Positions 60,307-64,000 of a DNA stretch of 64,000 nucleotides are shown here, one piece after another. The notes under the pieces were generated by a model. The model was given only the letters and a program-made list of their open reading frames with translations, was not told the origin of the DNA and searched no databases. The stretch's first letter is position 1. Every line of letters begins with the position of its first letter. Source of the DNA: G965205725 sp965205725 (lineage in GTDB: Bacteria; Pseudomonadota; Gammaproteobacteria; Pseudomonadales; Halieaceae); NCBI GenBank assembly GCA_965205725.1, contig OZ242189.1, forward strand, positions 1,612,001 through 1,676,000, given 5' to 3'. A program made the position numbers and the translations under genes.

Positions 60307-60449
60307 TAACGGCAGCCGACAATAATGGGAGTTTTTAGCATGAGATTACCTGTAAGGTCATTTAAAAATTTTCCGTTGATTGTCTTTGTTAGACGGAGCG
60401 CGAAGCGTCGTAGTCTCACAAAGGCAATACGCATTGTCGGTTGCCGTTA
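60307..60449 (+). mobile_element. 143-bp inverted-repeat element, copy 4 (complete)
   Basis: TAACGGCAGCCGACAAT at the left and ATTGTCGGTTGCCGTTA at the right form 17-bp inverted termini with one mismatch. Interior blocks are shared with the other copies, including AGACGGAGCGCGAAGCGTCG. It ends the mobile island; the phospholipase D-like gene starts 45 bp to its left, reading away. No target-site duplication is apparent. Confidence 0.85.
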
Positions 60450-60642
60450 TTAACGGGAACAGATTTTCCCTGTAATCCATAGACATAGATGAACCATAAT
60501 TCCTTGTATCTTGATAATCAATCTAAAATGGAGAATAATCGCCGTATGTCCTCTTACATTTACAAACTCGATAAAAAGCCTTTTTTAAGCCTCAATCCAA
60601 ACGTCGAATGACGACTTACAAACCTGTAGAGAGCATCTTGCA

Positions 60643-61227
60643 ATGAATGACAAGCGACGGAAACTTAACAAAGCCGAAATGGGTATCAGCGACGGCCTTC
60701 CTTTGAAGGTTAGCAACGCAGGCATCGACGAGCTTCGCGCTGACATCCAGCGCCTCATGGATATGGAAGCAATTCGACAATTGAAGCACGCTTATTTCCG
60801 CTGTATCGACACAGCCAACCTTGAAGAACTGGAGGAATTATTCCATGAGGATGTTTTAGTTCACTTCAAAGGTGGCAGCTATGAATGGAAACTTGAAGGC
60901 AGAGAGGAGTACTTAAGTTCAATCGGTGTTGCCTTCAGCAATAAATCAATAGGCCAACACAATGGCCATCACCCTGAAATACAAATACTAAGCGCAACTG
61001 AAGCGACTGGTATATGGTATCTGGCAGACAATATGTGGGTACTCAATCACAATGCATTTACTACTGGTACCGCAATTTACTGGGACCGCTACGTTAAAGA
61101 GGGTGATCGCTGGCTTATTCGGGAAACCAGGTATGAGCGTCTCTATGAAATAAACACCAGGCTCGAAGAAAATCCCAAGCTAAGCTCACACTATCTTGAG
61201 ACCTACGGCGCTGAACCCCAGTTCTAA
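60643..61227 (+). CDS. SnoaL-like / NTF2-fold protein
   Basis: The 194-residue protein has the SnoaL_4-type pattern MEAIRQLKHAYFRCIDTANLEELEELFHEDV near residues 45-75, then GQHNGHHPEIQIL and the terminal RWLIRETRYERLYE, as in dehydratase/hydroxylase-like members active on aromatic, polyketide or steroid substrates. The catalytic set cannot be assigned with confidence. It could work with the Rieske oxygenase and acyl-CoA dehydrogenases in degrading a cyclic substrate, but this is only suggested by family tendencies. Followed by an EAL relic. Confidence 0.75.
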   Translation: MNDKRRKLNKAEMGISDGLPLKVSNAGIDELRADIQRLMDMEAIRQLKHAYFRCIDTANLEELEELFHEDVLVHFKGGSYEWKLEGREEYLSSIGVAFSNKSIGQHNGHHPEIQILSATEATGIWYLADNMWVLNHNAFTTGTAIYWDRYVKEGDRWLIRETRYERLYEINTRLEENPKLSSHYLETYGAEPQF

Positions 61228-61236
61228 AATTGTAAA

Positions 61237-61419
61237 ATGTCCATCGCCGCCCTTCAGAAGCTGAGGCAACCCGGTGTAAGTCTGTTCGTGAACGATATCG
61301 CGCAATACTATTTTCTGCGCAGCAACGGCACCCAGGTTGTGCAAGGTTATTTGTTTAGCCAACCCCTGCCCGCTGGCGACTTGGCGCTTCAGATAAGCAA
61401 TATGAATACTGTCGCCTGA
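61237..61419 (+). pseudogene. EAL-domain relic
   Basis: The 60-codon frame begins IAALQKLRQPGVSLFVNDI, similar to the LKxLGVxLAxDDFG helix-strand of EAL phosphodiesterases, then jumps to QVVQGYLFSQPLPAGDLALQI, the almost invariant EAL C-terminus (QGYLFSRPLP). The about 70 residues that should lie between, with the metal-binding aspartates, are missing. It is most likely a remnant with an internal deletion, joined in frame. Confidence 0.65.
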
Positions 61420-61474
61420 ATCACCTGAAAATATTCATTTCGCCGGATGAGATTTGTCGCGCTATACTGCTCTT

Positions 61475-62230
61475 ATGAGTGAAGACAAATACAGTTCACT
61501 ATTTGAGCAATTCAGCAAATTGACCGGGCAGGTCGCCGGACAAACCATGGACGCCGCACGAACCACCGCCGCCCTGGCCAGCATGTTGGGCGAGTCCAGA
61601 ATTGGCTCCGCAGTCATGAAAACACTAGAGCCAGAGCGCCTCGATGCTATGGCCGATGCGGGTCGTTTTTTGCGCGATGCGCGTGAAACCGCAGGATTTA
61701 GCCTAAAAGAGCTGTCAGATTCTCTGGGTCTCAAGGACGACAGCCTTCTGGAAGACGTTGAAAGTGGGAGTCGTATCATTCCCATTGAAGTACTTTTTAG
61801 AATGGCCTCGCTGATCGCTCGCCATGATCCTATTCCCTTCCTCATACGCTTCATGCGAACCTACAACCCCGCCTGGGGAGCCACCATGGAACAGTGGGGC
61901 ATACTCGCGGTGCCCATTCAATTCGAGCGCGAGCGCCGCTGGATTAACCTCTACCGACAGCACGATAGCTTGCGCGAGCTCAGCGACGATGAGTATGAAC
62001 GACTACTCAATTATGTGGACGCTGCCACTGACATGGTGCTCAACGTCATGGAGACTGAAAAGCAGGCGAACCGGCAGACGGTTCTGAAACCCGATGCGAG
62101 CAAACTTAATAAAACCAAACGTCAATCGCCGAAGGTAGCCATTGAGGCTGTCAGCAAGAAGGCGCCACCCAAAAAACGAACCGCCAAAAAGCCACCGGCC
62201 AATAAACCGAAAAACGCGAAAAAGTCGTAA
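61475..62230 (+). CDS. XRE-type helix-turn-helix protein with lysine-rich C-terminal tail
   Basis: The start MSEDKYSSLFEQF at 61475 is preferred to an upstream ATG at 61454. Residues about 60-110 form a helix-turn-helix (RFLRDARETAGFSLKELSDSLGL then LEDVESGSRIIPIEVLFRMASLI). The central region matches no family I can name; the last about 45 residues are Lys/Pro/Ala-rich (KKAPPKKRTAKKPPANKPK), probably disordered and nucleic-acid binding. It precedes a small basic protein gene by about 40 nt, on the same strand. Confidence 0.75.
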   Translation: MSEDKYSSLFEQFSKLTGQVAGQTMDAARTTAALASMLGESRIGSAVMKTLEPERLDAMADAGRFLRDARETAGFSLKELSDSLGLKDDSLLEDVESGSRIIPIEVLFRMASLIARHDPIPFLIRFMRTYNPAWGATMEQWGILAVPIQFERERRWINLYRQHDSLRELSDDEYERLLNYVDAATDMVLNVMETEKQANRQTVLKPDASKLNKTKRQSPKVAIEAVSKKAPPKKRTAKKPPANKPKNAKKS

Positions 62231-62272
62231 GCTCTTCCGAGCAACCAACTGTGGCGCTATACTCAACTGGTT

Positions 62273-62605
62273 ATGGTGAAGAAACTGCCCAATAAATCTG
62301 ACCTTCGCGCGGAACTGGAGCAACAGACCCGTTCTTTTCTCAAACGAGGTGGCGAGGTCAACGAAATTCCCCAGGGCATCAGCGGTAAAAACCCTCTGGA
62401 CTCTCCTGCCTACCTTGGCAAACGGCTATTCAGTGAGCCGCGCAGCAGCCGCACTTTCTTGCCTGAAGTTGTAGCAGCCATTGAGCAGCGCAAAAAACAG
62501 CGCACCAGGCACAGCCCGAAGCGACCTCGCTTGCATAAGCCTCAGCGCAAAACCGTATACGATGATTTTGGTGAGCCCGTGCGGCGAATTTGGGTTGACG
62601 AGTAA
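62273..62605 (+). CDS. Small basic protein with an FLxRGGEVxEIPxGISG motif
   Basis: The 110-residue protein has the segment LEQQTRSFLKRGGEVNEIPQ near residues 15-35, reminiscent of the C-terminal motif of the Pseudomonas RNA polymerase-binding regulator SutA (FLxRGGKVxEI) and of many small gammaproteobacterial proteins. The rest is basic (RKKQRTRHSPKRPRLHKP) and ends VRRIWVDE. I cannot assign a function. The RNA polymerase link is inference from one motif. It probably shares an operon with the preceding XRE-type gene. Confidence 0.65.
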   Translation: MVKKLPNKSDLRAELEQQTRSFLKRGGEVNEIPQGISGKNPLDSPAYLGKRLFSEPRSSRTFLPEVVAAIEQRKKQRTRHSPKRPRLHKPQRKTVYDDFGEPVRRIWVDE

Positions 62606-62707
62606 TTCCGCAAGAACACAATTCTGTCAGTGATTGACCCAATCTTGACTCAGCAACAGGCCTAGAAAATGACTCGACTATAAAACTCCCAATGAAGTGT
62701 ACGGTGC

Positions 62708-62872
62708 TGAGACCTTTACACGGAAGATGATGTCGCTTTCAGGCCAGGCAAAAACGCACGGAATAAGGGAGTTTATCCGTATCAATGACCGATTGAGTAC
62801 GATTTTACCAACCGTAGGCGCTTTTAGGCGACAACAGCATGCAGGTGAAATGGCTTTCGTGCAACGGTCTCA
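62708..62872 (+). mobile_element. IS5-like MITE, copy 3 (165 bp, complete)
   Basis: It has ends TGAGACCTTTACACG and CGTGCAACGGTCTCA (one mismatch to copy 1 at each side) and flanking TGC on both sides, a 3-bp target duplication. Relative to copy 1 it has a 24-bp additional internal segment (CGTAGGCGCTTTTAGGCGAC region). The surrounding gap 62606-63101 holds no other gene I can support. Confidence 0.8.
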
Positions 62873-63101
62873 TGCTGTGTGTTTAGCGGCCTAATCATGG
62901 CGTGTCGCACTGGCGACTGAAGTCCGCGAGTTTATTTAAGCGTGTTATCCGACCTTTACCGGGGCTTGGGCCCGCCTTCTTGTTGGCCCTGGCCCAACCG
63001 GAAAAAGGCATACTGGAACAAGAGCCAAATCATGTGGTTCTCCCACGCCCGAAGGTCTGGTACCTTATTGCCCTTGATCGACCTCCAACCAGGGAGCCAT
63101 T

Positions 63102-64000
63102 GTGGACATTAGACCCTTTAGAGTAGACATCGCCCAGTCACAATTGAACGAACTGGCATCACGGCTGAAAAACACTCGCTGGCCAGAAAAAGAAGCGGTA
63201 GATGATTGGAGCCAGGGTATACCGCTGGCCTACACGCAAGAGCTGGTCGAGTACTGGCAAAACCAGTACAACTGGAGACGCTGGGAGGCCAAACTCAACG
63301 GCTGGGATCAATACCTTATCGAGATTCAAGGCATCGACATTCATTTTTTGCATGTGCGCAGCCCTCACGTGGAGGCCCTTCCTCTCGTGATGACCCATGG
63401 CTGGCCTGGCTCTATCGTTGAGTTCCACAAAATTATTGAGCCTTTAACCAACCCAACTGATTACGGTGGCGCTGCTGAGGATGCCTTTCATCTGGTCATT
63501 CCCTCCCTGCCTGGCTATGGTTTTTCCGGCAAGCCTGAAAATAGTGGTACCAGTGTGGACCGAATAGGCGAAATGTGGGGTGAATTAATGGCGGCGCTCG
63601 GTTACCAGAAATACGTTGCCCAGGGCGGCGACTGGGGCGCCATGGTGACCCAGGCAATCGGTCAAAGCCAGACAGAACACTGCGCTGGCATTCATATCAA
63701 CATGCCGATTGTCGCACCCGACAGTGAAACCATGAATGACCTGACAGAACAGGAGACTTCTGCATTGGAAGGCATGGCACACTACGATAAATGGGACTCC
63801 GGCTACTCAAAGCAGCAAGGCACGCGGCCACAGACCCTTGGCTATGGTCTCGCAGACTCGCCGGTTGGACAAATGGCCTGGATAGTAGAAAAATTCTGGT
63901 CGTGGATGGACTGCGGCGATGCTGACGCACAGCATCCAGAAAATGTTCTCAGTAAAGATGAACTGTTAGACAACGTTATGATGTATTGGCTAACCAATTC
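63102..64000 (+). CDS. Epoxide hydrolase (alpha/beta fold, EHN type), 3' end outside window
   Basis: The frame opens with GTG 63102 (GGGAG 6 nt upstream) and is still open at the right edge. It starts DIRPFRVDIAQSQLNELASRL, the N-terminal EHN domain of juvenile-hormone-type epoxide hydrolases, then oxyanion motif MTHGWPGS, SLPGYGFSGKP, and the nucleophile Asp in AQGGDWGAMV. It should open epoxides to diols. The 300 visible residues lack only the C-terminal catalytic His/Asp region. A preceding operon partner is not seen. Confidence 0.9.
   Translation, partial: MDIRPFRVDIAQSQLNELASRLKNTRWPEKEAVDDWSQGIPLAYTQELVEYWQNQYNWRRWEAKLNGWDQYLIEIQGIDIHFLHVRSPHVEALPLVMTHGWPGSIVEFHKIIEPLTNPTDYGGAAEDAFHLVIPSLPGYGFSGKPENSGTSVDRIGEMWGELMAALGYQKYVAQGGDWGAMVTQAIGQSQTEHCAGIHINMPIVAPDSETMNDLTEQETSALEGMAHYDKWDSGYSKQQGTRPQTLGYGLADSPVGQMAWIVEKFWSWMDCGDADAQHPENVLSKDELLDNVMMYWLTN

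Noticed and set aside
62697..62894. 65-codon frame in the MITE
   Set aside because: It coincides with the non-coding MITE and includes both its terminal repeats.
62902..63126. 74-codon frame before the epoxide hydrolase
   Set aside because: It overlaps the better supported start of the epoxide hydrolase in another frame and shows no family signature.

Overview
The window looks like a chromosome segment of a marine gammaproteobacterium, probably a Cellvibrionales-type organism. Supporting signs are a moderately GC-rich genome, smc-zipA-ligA gene order, a complete ccmABCDEFGHI operon, ttcA next to ccm, a tesA/ybbA/ybbP divergent block, rapA, and many exported lipid or steroid-type catabolic enzymes. 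The exact taxon is inference.

Layout. 1-1.7 kb: end of a DUF885 metallopeptidase-like gene, then a graveyard of a membrane-protein tail, an IS1595 transposase relic and the decayed 3' half of a Met-tRNA. 1.8-8.9 kb (minus strand): smc, zipA, ligA and a lysozyme-like lipoprotein. 9-17 kb (minus): cytochrome c maturation operon ccmA to ccmI preceded by ttcA, whose upstream side is a junction with a truncated methyltransferase. 17.7-19.5 kb: a DDE insertion sequence, an IS5-like MITE and a 20-C homopolymer. 19.6-23.8 kb: a 1404-residue autotransporter adhesin. 23.9-24.05 kb: a 165-bp imperfect inverted repeat. 24.2-31.8 kb: malate dehydrogenase, the FtsX-type ABC exporter with TesA, a PhzF-like protein, a voltage-gated K+ channel, a ygiQ relic, and an Hsp20 gene with a heat-shock promoter and ROSE-like thermometer.

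31.8-49 kb is a mostly minus-strand accessory metabolic region. It holds two lipoproteins (one with a haem c motif), an amidohydrolase and a pair of acyl-CoA dehydrogenases. An operon follows that encodes a cytochrome c lipoprotein, a Tat-type FAD oxidase and a Tat-type PLP enzyme. Then come a methyltransferase and a coupled DUF3604 / metallo-beta-lactamase / TetR operon. A wax-ester synthase-like acyltransferase with a histone-like tail lies on the plus strand. 49-55.3 kb: a 27-residue membrane protein unit, a LysR regulator, a yaiI relic, tatD, a Rieske oxygenase and rapA.

55.3-60.45 kb is a mobile island. It is bounded and punctuated by copies of a 143-bp inverted-repeat-ended element and contains an IS3 element. 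It also contains an AT-rich phospholipase D-like gene split by an ISNCY-type element that itself carries an IS1595 element. 60.6-64 kb: a SnoaL-like protein, an EAL-domain relic, an XRE regulator with a lysine-rich tail, a small RGGEV-motif protein, another MITE, and the start of an epoxide hydrolase that runs off the right edge.

Recurring themes are small mobile repeats (two families, seven copies) and gene relics reduced to terminal pieces (ygiQ, yaiI, EAL, perhaps DUF1501). Exported redox and hydrolytic enzymes that would depend on the ccm system encoded in the same window are a third theme. No CRISPR array, rRNA or intact tRNA was seen.
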